Of a stretch of DNA of 64,000 nt, positions 33,140 through 44,787 are shown in pieces. The stretch's first letter is position 1. Each line of letters starts with the position of its first letter. The position numbers and the translations under genes were made by a program. The notes under the pieces are model-generated. The model was not told the DNA's origin. It ran no database searches and saw nothing but the letters and a program-made list of their open reading frames with translations. This DNA is from Holtermannia corniformis (taxonomy: Eukaryota; Basidiomycota; Tremellomycetes; Holtermanniales): NCBI GenBank assembly GCA_001599935.1, contig BCIJ01000006.1, positions 266,403 through 330,402 on the forward strand, given 5' to 3'.

Positions 33140-33984
33140 ATGAAGTATTTCCTTCTCTCTCTGGGTGCTGCGTTGGCTGCTACCACTCTCGTGTCTGCCC
33201 AGAGCGGGTGAGTTGCCGATGATAATCAGATATCAGCCAGCTGACAACCTGCATTAGCATCTCGCAGTGTGTCTTGACCTGCTCGCAGCAGTCTGCTCTT
33301 ACCGCTGGCTGCTCGTCCTTGTAGGTCCAGCTCTCTCGTGCAGTCACTTCTCTGATTCTGCGGCAGCGCCGATCTGCAGTGTGTCTGCACTTCTGCTGCA
33401 TTCCAATCTGCTGCCCAACAATGCCTGGCGTCGTTCGTATCTTTGTCCCACGCCGCCCGGCACAGCTCACTGACTGACCGTGTAGCAACTGTACCGCCGA
33501 TGAGCAAGCGTCTGCTCTTGCCTTGCAGCAGGCATCTTGCGGTTCTCGTGCGTGTCTCGTTGGCCCTGAGCTAAATTGGTGGCTGACGTTTTTATGCATA
33601 GTCACGGTCACATCGGGTACGGTTTCGACCGTGATCTCCTCAGCCGTGTTCTCACAGGCGTCCGAACTGTCGACCAGCGTTGACACTGCCGCGCTCGGCG
33701 TAAGTGCTGTGGCTGTCCGTCATCGTACAATGCTGACTTGACAGTCGTCGATTGCGGCTTCGGCTTCGATGACTTCGTCTCTATCATCTGCAGTCGCTTC
33801 ATCGACTGCAAGTTCGGCATCGGCTTCGAGCTCTGCACCAGCTGCTGCTTCGAGCTCATCAGCGTCTGCTGCGGCTTCAGCATCGGCATCGCCCTCGGGC
33901 GCCGCCAGCGTCAACAAGGCCGACTTCATGCGCGGTCTCGGAGCGCTCGGAGCCGTCATCGTTGGGGCCGCTGCTGGCCTCTAA
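33140..33984 (+). CDS. CFEM-domain GPI-type cell surface protein
   Basis: The N-terminus MKYFLLSLGAALAATTLVSA is a signal peptide. After a short intron the CFEM domain has eight cysteines with spacing C-x3-C-x9-C-x7-C-x-C-x11-C-x4-C-x15-C, including CSSFADLQCVC, where the Asp is the usual heme-iron ligand position. Then come a Ser/Thr/Ala-rich stalk and a C-terminal hydrophobic tail (ALGAVIVGAAAGL) after a small-residue site, as for a GPI anchor. Six exons join in phase; the stop is at 33982-33984. CFEM proteins bind heme or act at host or wall interfaces. A 21-bp palindrome sits just upstream. Confidence 0.85.
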
Positions 33985-34141
33985 ACAGCACGTCCACGTT
34001 GGGCACGCACGCGTATGGCGGGCGAGAAAGGACTTTGGGGGTTTCAGCGATTCACTAGGCATTCTGGGGATGAATGATTTCCGACTTGCGTTGATCGGTG
34101 TCTCATCGAGCCATGGCCATACAACTGCGTGTCGAGGAACC

Positions 34142-34632
34142 TCACTCCTCGCCGTCGCTCCCATCAGACTTTCGCTTTCTCTTGCTAGCAGACCCCTCAT
34201 CCTTCGGGGGCTTGCTGCCTTTGACTGTGATGTTGACCGAGATCTGAACCCTGATCAGGACTCAGCCACTTGTGTGTGTGTAGACTTACCATGACATCCA
34301 GCTTCTCGTCCCCTTCCCCACCTATCAGTGGGATCTTTGCGTGCTTCGAAGCTGACCAGCCGTATGCACTGAACAGCGTCAGCGATGATACGCATGACCT
34401 GGGAGACCAACCCAGAGGAGAACTCCTTCGATGCGAGCGCAAGCTGTAATATGTCGCCATCTGACCTTGCGAGCTTGACGTCGATAGGAGCTGCTTGCGC
34501 CATGAACTCCTTCGAGGAAACTAGGGTCTGTGCGAACTCAGTAACCATTCCAGGGCGTCTCTGGCCAGAATAGACCTTGGCATCCTTTGCCTTCACAGGT
34601 GTTGCTTTGCTAGCTTTCTTAGTAGACGACAT
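34142..34632 (-). CDS. Conserved-looking small basic protein, unknown
   Basis: Three exons: MSSTKKASKATPVKAKDAKV then a globular part with TEFAQTLVSSKEFMAQ and DGDILQLALASKEFSSG; AYGWSASKHAKIPLIGGEGD then EKLDVM; and ISVNITVKGSKPPKDEGSAS then KRKRKSDGSDGEE. The total is about 130 residues. The core (SSGAYGW...KLDVMISVNITVKGSKP) looks like a small beta-rich domain between basic, probably nuclear, tails. I believe similar proteins occur in other basidiomycetes but cannot name the family. The KRKRK segment could be a nuclear localisation signal. Confidence 0.65.
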
Positions 34633-34733
34633 GATGGTCGTCCAAGGGTGTTGGTACTGAGAGCCGCAGCCGCAACGCAACATGACCGTCATGACCCCTA
34701 TCAACGCATAGCGTTATTGCCAAACGCGTTTCA

Positions 34734-37498
34734 TCACGTCCCCGACCCCTCGCCAAAGCCTGAGCTACGCTCTCGCTCCTCGGCGAGCCGAATCAGTTCC
34801 AGAATTTTCGCCATATCATCCTCCTCCGCCTCGCCATCTACTGAGACGTCCTCTGCGAGTCGGATCTGCTCGAGGATCTCGGCCATGTCGTCTTCGTCAT
34901 TTTGCGGGCTGTCCGGGGGTGCCAAAGAGCGATGCTCTTCCTCCTCTTTGGACAACATGAGAGCGTAGGCTAGTGCGGAATCGCTGTCTTCGAAACCGAG
35001 TGATTCGTACTCGACTTGTTGCAGGCGCTCCCGCTGGGTGAAGACACGGCGCGCCTCGTGCTCGGCTTGGATCTCCGAATGGGACTCTCGCGCGTCGAGA
35101 TGTAGAGCCTTATGATCTACGATGGATGTCAGATCTGGTTCCAGCCCAATGCGTATGTCATACCGATGCTCTTGATAGATCCCGAACCAATGTACTTTCC
35201 ACCACCTTGGCGACTGCCATGCTGCTTCTTTGCGCGGCTCTTTGAGCTGCCCGCACGCCAGCCAAGCAACCGCCGACCAACACTGGCAACTACCATATCC
35301 GATTCGAGAATGATCTGATTGACCGTATATCGTCGAGTCGAATGGTCGTCGCGTTGTGCTTGCATCTGATCGGCGGGCGAGAGGGAGATGGCAGAGAATG
35401 AGCGTAGCTGCGTCGGTGGCGAAGTCAACGGATCCCAGAGACGCAGGTTGCCGTCCATACTGCGTATCCCCTTAGCCATGTTCTGCTAGGGAACCCCACC
35501 CATTCACATACCACGCGGTAGCGACAAGCCCGAACGCGGCCGTGCACGCCGTCATCCTCCCCTCGCCCGACTCCCAACGACGAATGGGCGTCGCTGCCCC
35601 TTCTGCCTCCCAGTCCCATATCGACGCCATCCCAAGCGAGTCACCCAGAACCATGAACTTTTGCTTACCAGCTGTCTCGACAACCACGACCGGCGTCCCA
35701 GGAGCATCAGCGCCTGACGCTGGCTCATCGCCGAATCGAGCCGATACCGTCGTGACATCGCCGAAGACAGGCAGGCCGAAAGCGGCCGTAGGTTGCAAGT
35801 CCAGATGGTACGATGTGACGGATCCGCCGGACGTCGACAAGAAGTCGATTCGACTGACACTCGGCTCTTTGGCGGCAAAATCGAGGTCGTACCGCTGGAC
35901 TGAGGCGGCGCCGCGATGACCAACGAAAACGCTGATGATGAGCGGTTCCAGCGACCGCACGTCAACTTCCAGCCATCGGACGGATCCGTCGCTATCTTCG
36001 GCACCGACATCCACCCGTGCCTCGCGAATGTCGTTGGTCGCATCGCTGATGCCAACGTGAACGCGCAAATCTCCGTCCGCAGTCACACTCGCCACGACAT
36101 CTGCGACGGCGTTGTAGCGTACCTTGATGAGCTCGTCCGGTGCGGCGCACTGACGCCGCTTGACTGCATCGGTGCGATCCGGAAACGGCGCAAGTGGCGG
36201 CATTGAAGTCCAAAGACAATGTATGGCAGCGACCTGCTCGCCACCGGGCGTTCGCTTGCCAGACCTCGTCGGTGCCCTACCCGGCTCAAGCTCCCACAGC
36301 TTGGCGAGCCCATCTGAGCCTGCCGTGACCCAACGCAGGGCACGGCCGAATAGGGGTGACTCTGGCGTCCAGATATCTCGTACAATCCCGTGATGTGCGT
36401 CTTCAGCTCTTGATCGTATGTTGAGCGATGTTGCGCGGCCGCCGTGAGAGGAAGAGCGGGACAGTACAGTAGTGTGCACTGTCTCTCCCGTCGTCAAGCC
36501 CCACAGGATGTATGATGGGTTACGTGGCGGAATGTACAACGCGCTCGGCGTTGACTGTGGGTCGATATGCGGGCGCAAGTGGATGTCGGCTGGTTACTTA
36601 GCAGCGCGCGTCGGTATCTTATGGGCACATACCGTCTCTTGCCGGACCCCAATAGCCCTTGCTGACTTTGCCGCTCAATGGGTCGCTACGGACACAGCCG
36701 CCGGACTCCAGGCCAGCACTCAACACCCAAGGCGGAGGTCTGTTGGTCGCCTGTCGGCGTGCCTCATACTGAGCCCTGTGCGAGATCTTGAGTGTACTCG
36801 GCGATCCGACTGTCAACGTTGGCGTTGGCGGTACAGACATGGTTGGTAGTGGGTAGGACAGAGATATGGAGTGGATCATCCACAAGGGCGGCTGATGAAT
36901 GACGACGGTAGATTTCGACGCGGCGAAGCGTCTGGGGTCCGTCAGCTTGAATGCCCGATACCATGAGGACTGACTCAATCATATTTTCACGAAACAGCGC
37001 CTCTCGGCGCCATCCCTTTTCGGATCCATACAGGCATGTCCGGATGATCCCCAAAGCAGGCGATGGCGTGGCGAAACGAGAGGCACCAGCGTAGAGGAAG
37101 CGGTTCAGGTAAGCCTCGCGCCAGATGGTGTCGCCTTTGAGCAGGACACGAAAGTACTGAGATACTAGCTGCAGCTGTAGCAACGTCCGCGGCGGCAGCA
37201 GCGCTATCAAGGGCGCTAGAAGATCAGGTGGTAGGTTCAACAACGGCCTGCCATGCACGTGTGAGATGAAGCGCCCTTGAATGATCAAGACAACGTACGA
37301 ATCGCCGAGTTCGCGTTTCAATGCTTTCTGCTTGTTTCTTTTCCGCTGCTTGGACAGCGCCGAAGCAGGTGGTGCACCCACTGGGGTTGAGTCGTCTTGG
37401 TGTTCGTCGTCATGGTGTTGAGGGCGAGAGTAGTCGAGCGGTTCGTCTTCTTGGGTGTGCTGTTCGAGTCTGTAGTCGTTGATAGAGGTATTGTGCAT
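34734..37498 (-). CDS. F-box/WD40/UIM protein, Ufo1-like SCF substrate receptor
   Basis: Likely a substrate adaptor of an SCF ubiquitin ligase. The first exon has a basic stretch and then an F-box (residues about 80-120: LLNLPPDLLAPLIALLPPRT). A WD40 region follows, with blades such as ALRWVTAGSDGLAKLWELEP and a late NLRLWDPLTSPP. The C-terminal part has a good ubiquitin-interacting motif (SDSALAYALMLSKEEEE, A-x3-S) and two near-repeats DDMAEILEQIRLAE and DDMAKILELIRLAE. F-box plus WD40 plus terminal UIMs is the layout of yeast Ufo1. Most introns join in phase; the junction near 35470-35530 and one near 35150 are uncertain. Confidence 0.7.
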
Positions 37499-37740
37499 GT
37501 AATAAGCGGGTGGGAAGGTCGCTGACGTGCGCTTGAATGATGAGTGCTGCTGCTCAAGGTCAAGGTGTTGCGCAAAGGTTCGCTCGGAGAGTCACGGAGC
37601 TCCGAGACCCGAGACACCGGAGTCCGAACCCCCGATGTGACGCTTCACCCTCACATCGTCTTGAAGCGGAAAGGGACTGCTCTCACCCATGTCAGCCATC
37701 TGGTAGGCTCAGAAATGTCATTGACATTATTTCTTGACTG

Positions 37741-39519
37741 ATGCTGTCGTCCAGGGAGCTCTTTGAGCCGACCCTCGTCAAGTTGGGCCTCTGGACTACT
37801 GCTGATCCCAGTCCGTGACGCAGCATCGAGCTGAAACTACGCCTGACCCAACTTCAGCATACGGACGCTATCTACTATCGCCTCACTCTCCTGAGCTACT
37901 TCTGCACACAACGCAGAATCTCGCTATCCGCCACCGTAGGGTGTTCCTCTCTCCTCATGCGCCGTTTGACAGCACCGATATCGAGTTTTCCGAGGACATC
38001 CAGCTGACAGCTGAGGAGCTGCGCGCGGACAGGACAAGAGGTGGGAGGTGGATTTACTACAAAACGCTCGAGCTGGAAAAGCCAATCGATGAGAACAAAG
38101 GGTGGGAAGAGAGCGGAAAGGGGCGCGGGGTAGATTTGGTTCTAGTGCACGGTGTGTGGTCATTGGAGGCGGTATGCCCATGCTGACATTGTGCCAGGAC
38201 TCAACGACTATGGGTTAGCATCGTCTTTGCAGGGTGACTAATCTGTGCTAAACTCAATCAGCGGTCGCTACTCCCCGCACTGCCTCCACTTCCTGAAAGC
38301 GGGCTTTCGCCTCATCATTCCAGACTTGCCAAGCGTATGTCAGTATTGTTGCCGAACCGCGAAAACTTACCTGCTACAGTACGGTCGATCGTCAGGGTGC
38401 GTTTTCAATGCACGACCTCGCTTTTCGCACTGACGCCATCGCAAGCTTGCATTCTTACCTGCCATCTGCAACGCTGTTACCTTCTGCCTTGCATGCTGTC
38501 ATGATCGATCTTGTAGCAAACGACGTCGGCAACGGTCGTACACAGCGCAAGGTTTTCCTGAGCGGAGCTTCCATGGGCGGGTGGACCGTGTGAGTACTGT
38601 CTCTGGGCGGGGACGCGATCTTCACTGACGAGCACGCAGGCTGTACTATGCGCTGTCAGTTGGTAGAAGTAGTCTGACAAGGGTTATGTCGCTGAGCCAA
38701 TACGCAGAAAATACCCTCCGACCTCGTCGACTGCCACTTTGGTGCACGAAGCCAAGCCGGACACGACGACAACGCAACACTACCGACCACATGTTGCTGG
38801 AGCGTTCGTAATGTGCCCCATGGTCGAGGGTATGTGGCTGTCCTACTATAATTCGCGTACTGACGACCACAGTCTCACCCGAGTCACGGCCAAGTGCGCT
38901 CCTCGAGGCGATCGGGCGGGCAATTGTCCGTTTCGCTGGCACGCTGCCACTGGCAGCTAGTGTGAGAGGTGTGTCACCAATAGAAACGTGCTTGCTGTCG
39001 GGCTGATGATCCGGAGGCAACGTTTCAGACGATCCGCGCGTTGAAGAGGACTTTTTCAGTGATCGTACGTGTTACATCAGCCTCGCAGCAATCAGTCTCG
39101 TTGACCCACCCTACCAAGCTCTTTGCTATCACGGCCTGCTCCGCGTCGGGACCGGCTTGGCCCTGCTTCAAGGTATGCTTGACCTCGATGCGCATGTCGA
39201 GCAGATCTCCACTCGTCAGTGCTTTACAGCCCACACTGCACCGTCGCTCATCAGGTTATAGCAATCCGGATTATCCACGGCGATCGCGACCGCGCGACAT
39301 CTCATAAAGGCTCGCTCAAGCTTTTCAACAGACTGAAGAGCGAGGACAAGGAGATTGAGATCTACCCGGGCTACGAGCATGGCGCGTCTGTTGACATTGA
39401 AACATCACGAATGCTGATTGGGTATAGTCATGAACAAGGTTGGCATCGACGCACAAGATGATGAGAAGAGGCAGAGAGTGCTCGCGGATTGGCGATCGTG
39501 GCTTATCAAGAGGTGCTGA
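37741..39519 (+). CDS. Alpha/beta hydrolase, monoacylglycerol-lipase-like (serine aminopeptidase S33 fold)
   Basis: A probable soluble lipase or esterase. Conserved elements in order: oxyanion motif VLVHGLNDYG, nucleophile elbow LSGASMGG (G-x-S-x-G), acid region IIHGDRDRATSHKGSLKLF, and catalytic His in YPGYEHG. The N-terminus is MLSSRELFEPTLVKLGLW and the C-terminus RQRVLADWRSWLIKRC. About nine short introns are inferred, including one just before the GRYSPHCLHF exon. It is divergent from the F-box gene across 242 bp. The substrate cannot be told from sequence. Confidence 0.8.
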
Positions 39520-39762
39520 GCGTGGATCGGTGAAGCGCTTCCCTAGGTTGTGTTACGTGGCGCGATAGGACACGCCGTTGGGGGCATGCGTATTATTATA
39601 ACGGTATGAGATACTGTCACATAGATGAAGCTCTAGAACCGAGGACGTCGAGGCTACGTTTGGATCTACTATTGGACGGTGACAGCTACAAAGGCGTCGT
39701 CGGTATGCATCCTCGGGCGTCCAGCATACATGGTTGCAGGTAATGTGCAGCAGTTCCGAGTC

Positions 39763-40047
39763 CTACGTAGTGAGCGGCGCTGACAGGGCAAAATCGCGAT
39801 AGTAGATCTGGACGCGTCTTCCATCAGCGATGTTCGCTGACCAGATGTACTTCGTATCATCAGTGAAGTCTAAAGTCACCGAGTTGCCATTGAGACTCGT
39901 CGAGCTTGACGTGGCAGCCGCAACGGCAGCCGTATCTGCCTGGGGACATGATGTCGATGGGGAAGGCCAACGTGCACGCTGTCGCCTAGATACCGACGGG
40001 GAAACTCTGAACGACTGGGCGTCAGCTGTACATCTCCTTAAAAGCAA
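39763..40047 (-). CDS. Doubtful small gene or remnant
   Basis: One frame carries a coding-like patch (NSVTLDFTDDTKYIWSANIA then DGRRVQIYYRDFAL) with no clear start. An overlapping frame starting near 39951 reads MSPGRYGCRCGCHVKLDE and soon stops. The CRCGCH element recalls the two small proteins at 40537-40788 and 41599-41898. This may be a short gene with an unrecognised intron, or a decayed copy. Confidence 0.25.
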   Translation of the reverse strand: MLLRRCTADAQSFRVSPSVSRRQRARWPSPSTSCPQADTAAVAAATSSSTSLNGNSVTLDFTDDTKYIWSANIADGRRVQIYYRDFALSAPLTT

Positions 40048-40536
40048 GTTCGGCCCGACCGACTCAGCGCGGGCAGTTTGGCACTGTCAAGGGAGTGGTC
40101 GTTGCACCCCTCGAATACAAAGGGAGGACGGGGTCTGACCTCAAAGCGTATTCACAAGGCACAAGGAAGATAGTATCCACGAGGCACTGCAAGCTACATC
40201 TGGAGGACCACCAGAGAAACTGCGGACTCTTGCACGTGTAGTGATGTCAGCCTTGATCCATAGAAGCGTTCGCACACCATACAAAAGATGCGTATCCAAC
40301 ACACGACCATGAGCCAAGAATCAGCAGTCTTGCATCAGCGTTATACGTGAGGAAGTCGAGGCTTATGAGCAGGTAGACAGCCGGGGGGCAACTCAGAGAT
40401 CAGGAATTACGCTTGTCCTCAGTAAACTTGTTGAGCAGCGCGAGGGGGTGATAGCCTAGGGATATCTTTCGGTCATGGTTGCGTTAAAGTCGTTGAAGCA
40501 GCAACCCTCACCCTGCATGGTGCTTTAATGCAGCCA
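40048..40536. other. gene-poor stretch
   Basis: About 490 bases, lower in GC than the surroundings. I see no coding signal. Confidence 0.45.
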
Positions 40537-40788
40537 TTACTGGTGGCACCCAGGAGCACTCACCGGCTTACTATCTCCGCAAGGTTGGCAGAAGTAACGG
40601 TTCAGGACGATTGGTCCGTTCATCGAGGGACGAGTGATTCTGTATGCGAATGTGGTTCGCGACCCGCAGCGGGGTCTGTGTCCATTGGCATCATTGGCCC
40701 CGCGGTGGCAACGGCAATGGCATCTGCACTGAGGCCGTTCCCAGGTAGCATGGCTGAAGCCATTTGTAGGTGTAACGATGCTAGACAT
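40537..40788 (-). CDS. Very small CxCxCxCH protein 1
   Basis: An intronless 83-residue frame starting MSSIVTPTNGFSHATWERPQ followed at once by CRCHCRCH, and ending with FCQPCGDSKPVSAPGCHQ. The layout (Trp, about 4 residues, C-x-C-x-C-x-C-H, a spacer, then aromatic-F/L-C-x2-C-G) matches the 99-residue protein at 41599-41898. A TATAAG box lies about 55 bp upstream on the coding strand. The cysteines could form a small metal-binding site. No signal peptide and no known family. Confidence 0.5.
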   Translation of the reverse strand: MSSIVTPTNGFSHATWERPQCRCHCRCHRGANDANGHRPRCGSRTTFAYRITRPSMNGPIVLNRYFCQPCGDSKPVSAPGCHQ

Positions 40789-40842
40789 GTCGATGGTAAG
40801 CTTTCCTTGTGTCGTGAGACGCTCCCATGACGCATGAACGCT

Positions 40843-40848
40843 CTTATA
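40843..40848 (-). promoter_or_regulatory. TATA box of CxCxCxCH gene 1
   Basis: TATAAG on the minus strand, about 55 bp upstream of the ATG at 40788. Confidence 0.5.
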
Positions 40849-41546
40849 CACCTTGAGGTATGGCTTACCATTGTTGTGAGCGCTAATCGGCTCTCGAAGC
40901 GGTCTTTTGGGCTGTTTCTCGTCGATACAAAGGTGGGCATTTGTACCTATGACACAGACGTGTACACACCGGCGTCGCGAAGGCGGTCCGCAAATGCATG
41001 CGCTGATTCAAGACGATCACTCTTCCATCTGGCAAGACCCGGACAGCCAATACAAGCAGATGCAGGTCGGCGTGCTCGCTGCGGACAAGGGATCGGACAC
41101 AGCGACGCTCCTTGCAAGGCTCCTTTCACTTTGTCTTCGGTCTACGAATGCTCCGATCAGATTGTGCGCGACCAGTGCGCTTCTTGCAGTAATCGCTGCG
41201 CGTTTGATGTCGGAGACATGCAACACTGCACACACAAAGCAGCTTCAAGTTGCTAATCAGCACCGAATACACCGCAGCGTGCAATCGCCTTCTGTCAATG
41301 TCCGGGGATAGATCAAGCACAATGGAAGTCGAGAAAGCTCGTCACAGTGGCGATTCGAAGATCTGTTCCGTTCGGTCAAAGCGTGCCCTTGACTTCGCAT
41401 TGCAGCGCGCTGTCGGGTAACCAAGACATATTGCTGCTTCTCCTTACCTCTTTCACTCCATTCATGAGGACTTGCTCTGATCGTGGTCGAGCGCAATGGT
41501 GGTCAGCTTTGTAGCTCAACACTGTCTTCCAAGCTCTAGCCCAGCG

Positions 41547-41554
41547 TATATAAG
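41547..41554 (+). promoter_or_regulatory. TATA box of CxCxCxCH gene 2
   Basis: TATATAAG, about 45 bp upstream of the ATG at 41599. This is the clearest TATA box I noticed in the window. Confidence 0.55.
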
Positions 41555-41598
41555 CAAGTCAAGCTGCAGCCAGGTGAAACCACCCCCAAGTCAGCACC

Positions 41599-41898
41599 AT
41601 GCCTCCCCCAAGCGAACCAGTGCACCAGATGCCTCCCGACTGGTCATTTCGTAACGCCAGCTGGCACAAGACGGAGTGCCAATGCGAGTGCGCCTGCCAC
41701 AGTCCGACATGCTCCATCGACACAATCTGGTGCTTTGGGCCAAGTGACACCGCGGACGATAAAGCGCTATTCTTTCTGTGTGAATCATGCGGTACACAGG
41801 TTGGTCTATTCGTTGGCAAGTTCAGACTGACACGACTTTACCAACAGGATGATTGCTGCAAACAAACCATGGTCAAACGAGCTGATAGCGGGCGATAG
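41599..41898 (+). CDS. Very small CxCxCxCH protein 2
   Basis: A 99-residue frame starting MPPPSEPVHQMPPDWSFRNA, then SWHKTECQCECACHSPTC, later FFLCESCGTQVG, and ending with a DDCCKQ segment. It shares with the 40537-40788 protein the order Trp, C-x-C-x-C-x-C-H, spacer, C-x2-C-G, so the two look like diverged paralogues in opposite orientation. A GGTTGGTC after ACACAG could be a splice border, so the C-terminus is less sure. Function unknown. Confidence 0.5.
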   Translation: MPPPSEPVHQMPPDWSFRNASWHKTECQCECACHSPTCSIDTIWCFGPSDTADDKALFFLCESCGTQVGLFVGKFRLTRLYQQDDCCKQTMVKRADSGR

Positions 41899-42062
41899 GA
41901 CGAAGCGTGTATGCACTGTCTAGCCGTCGACTTGACTAGTCTTGGGAGCACACTACGAGCGCGACGTGACACACTCCATGCCTGGCACACGCCTACAAAA
42001 ATCTCGTACTCGTACACAGCCATCGTCCCCGACGCACATGACAGGACAGTCCAACACTCGAG

Positions 42063-44486
42063 CTACAAGCGCGCATCCTTTGGCATCTTGCGCATCCTGC
42101 CGAGACGCTGTCAGCGCAGGCGCCGCAAGGCCATAAGTACTCACGCCTGACGGACGCCGAGGTCGCCCAGGACCTCCTCTGCGCCGCCGAGGATGGCATC
42201 GAACTTTTGCGTGCGCTGGAACATTTCGATGTGCTTGCCCATGCCCGTCTTGGTGATGCCGCGCCCGCCAAAGATCTGAACGGCGTCATCGGCAATCTCA
42301 CCGGCGAACCGGGTCGATTGCATCTTGAGGAACGCGATCTGACCGGCGAGATGCTGTGACTGTTCCTTGTATGACTGGGCCGTGTCAGCGTGTGTCAAGG
42401 GGTTGGGACTAGGAGAGGGCGCACCATGTTGCACATTTGGTACGTGACGGCCTCGAGCCAAGCTTGGATCGCTTCCACTTTGGCAATCATGAACGCGAGC
42501 CTGCTGTGTCAGCTCAGTCGCTGCAGGCCATGGGACCGACTTGTTCCTGATCACCGCCTGTGCGAGTAGTGGTTTGCCAAACACTTGACGCTGGGCAGCC
42601 CACCTAATGCAGTCAGTGATTGCCCGTAGTGATCCGGCGTGACTCACTTCATGCATTCCTCGACGGCGTAGCGCGAGGACCGGGCACTCGAACAGCACAT
42701 GACCCAGCGCTCGTGCTGTTTGCGTCAGCGGCCGGGCTGCAGCTCACACTGGTAAAGCTCACGTTGAAGTTTGACACTGTCAATCGTCAGCAGTCGTGCC
42801 AAGCAACATGGCCAACGTACAGATTACAAGCAGACCACCATCCTCAGGACCCAGGACGTTCTCGACCGGGACTTTGACCTATCGCATATCAGCGGTGCTA
42901 GCGCACAAGGGTGCACGCTTACATTGTCAAAGGTGATGTAGGCTGTCCCTGCGGCGGGCGAGTACGACGTCTTGATGGGNTTTGTTTCGACGCCTTCGCC
43001 GCGCGGAATGAGAAGGACAGTCAAACCGCCGTCGGTCTGTGCGGTGCGTCAGCTAGACCTGCCACGGTCGGGTGGCGACATACACGACAGCCAACAGTCT
43101 ACGACGCGCATCAGCATCAACAGTTTGGCCAACTCGTAACATGGCACCACATACAAAGTAATCAGAGTGCATGCCACCCGTGATCCATTTCTTCGTGCCA
43201 TTGACCGTACTGCGCAATCAGCTCCTGATCCCTCCCCACCGCAGTGAATAGACGTACAAGCATTTCCCATCCTCACTCTTGACCGCCGAACACCTCAAGC
43301 CGGCCACGTCGGACCCGGCAAACGCTTCCGAGATTGCAAGGCAGATGTGTTTTTGACCATCAAACACTTCGCTAACGACCTTGCTCTTGAGGGGTTCTTT
43401 GGCAAAGTTGAGGACCGGAGGGAGGCCGATGACCATGCCGGCGTTGAGGCCGTCGCCGTAGCCTCGAGCTGGGACGCGCGCGAGCTCTTGCGTGATGATC
43501 AACTCGCTGACAGGTGATCAGCTCTGACCGGGTTGCGTTTCGCACGCGACGTACTGGAAATAATCAAACTCTTCACCCTTTACACAGCCGCCCATCAACT
43601 TGCGCCCGTGCAGATGCTTGCCTGGGCCCAAGCGCATTGCGTGCAAGTTGAGCGCGCTGTCATCGTATCAGTCATTGTTCGCCAGCAACGTTGAACATAC
43701 GCCATCCGGTCCAGAACATCCTTACTCGCCCTCTTGCCGCTCTCCTCACAAGACAAGGCGTCGGGCAAGACGTACGTATCGACAAACTCTCGTACGGCCC
43801 TCTGGAACGCATAGTGCGATTCCTTAAAGTACGGGCTCTTGTAGCCTTTTGAGAGCCAGGTCGGTTCGCCGTAGGGGACCTTTGAGAGCGCACCGGGCAA
43901 GGCGGGCATGATTTGCTGTTGTTCATTCTCGAGCTGACCGATCCGGAGGCGATCGTCTAGTGCGGTCAGTGGCGAAGGGCGAGCAGGGACGTACACTGCG
44001 GCTTGAACAGGATCTCGGAGCGGTGCAGGCCAAAAAAGGCAGTGGTTGCGTCTTGACCGGCTGTGTGTGATCAGCGCCAAGGTCGGAGAGCACGGGGCTA
44101 CTGACCGACTTCGGGATCGAGCAGGACGGTGGACCCGCCTGGGTGCATGTTGGCAAACTTGGAGAGGTCGAACACGACCGAGTCGATGATGATCCAGAGA
44201 TCGCCTTCTTTGTTATGCTACAGTGTGTCAGCGCATAGTGGTCTAAAGGTTACAAGCGCGCAGAGTGCCACTTTCGTGCCGGGTGTGATCTGACGGGCGA
44301 TCGAGCGAGTACAAAGACGACACCTGAGCACAGACATGCTTCTGCGCTAGTCGCTTCTTGCACACCCATATCGCACCTACAAATCCGTACCAGAGCTGCA
44401 GCCGATCGATCGCGCTCACTGACCTTTGCTACCTCTTCCTTTGTAAGCTTGCGCAGTTGTTCGACTGCAGTCTGTGTGGACGCCAT
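42063..44486 (-). CDS. Cytochrome b5-acyl-CoA dehydrogenase fusion
   Basis: The N-terminus MASTQTAVEQLRKLTKEEVA leads into a cytochrome b5 domain: DLWIIIDSVVFDLSKF, MHPGGSTVL (HPGG heme ligand) and GLHRSEIL (second heme His). A full acyl-CoA dehydrogenase follows: LARVPARGYGDGLNAGMVIG, ISEAFAGSDVAGLRCSAVKS (FAD/substrate loop), VNGTKKWITGGMHSDYF, ERQVFG-type AAQRQVFGKPLLAQ, and DAVQIFGGRGITKTGMGKHI. It ends RKMPKDARL. About 12 introns are inferred. The ambiguous base at 42980 falls in an exon (codon AAN, Lys or Asn). Such fusions are known in fungi. The b5 domain presumably transfers electrons to or from the flavin. Confidence 0.88.
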
Positions 44487-44787
44487 GGTGTCTGTGCTGC
44501 TAAAGTGAGTCTGAATGTGATTGAAAGAGTGGTGATGAGTGGCCAATGTATACAAGACGATATGTAGATAGACGAGCCAGTCACAAGTCATGCGTTGCTC
44601 ACCGGCTGATCCGCTAACCGGTCCGAGCCTACCGCATAATAGTACCGCCGGAGCAACTAACACTGCCAACAACCGCGCGGCAGTTTGTCGACTCTTTGTT
44701 GACATGCTCACGATCCCTTCCTAGACATCGACCATCGCGAGCATAGGGACAACGATCAGTACCAGCCATCGGACCCTCATCAACAGC
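44487..44787. other. divergent promoter, ACAD and bZIP genes
   Basis: 301 bases between divergent starts; no gene seen. Confidence 0.4.

Larger units (their letters stand above)
40789..41598. other. intergenic between the two CxCxCxCH genes
   Basis: About 800 bases separating divergently oriented small genes. It carries TATA-like boxes near each end (40843-40848 on the minus strand, 41547-41554 on the plus strand). Open frames inside have no recognisable features. Confidence 0.4.
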
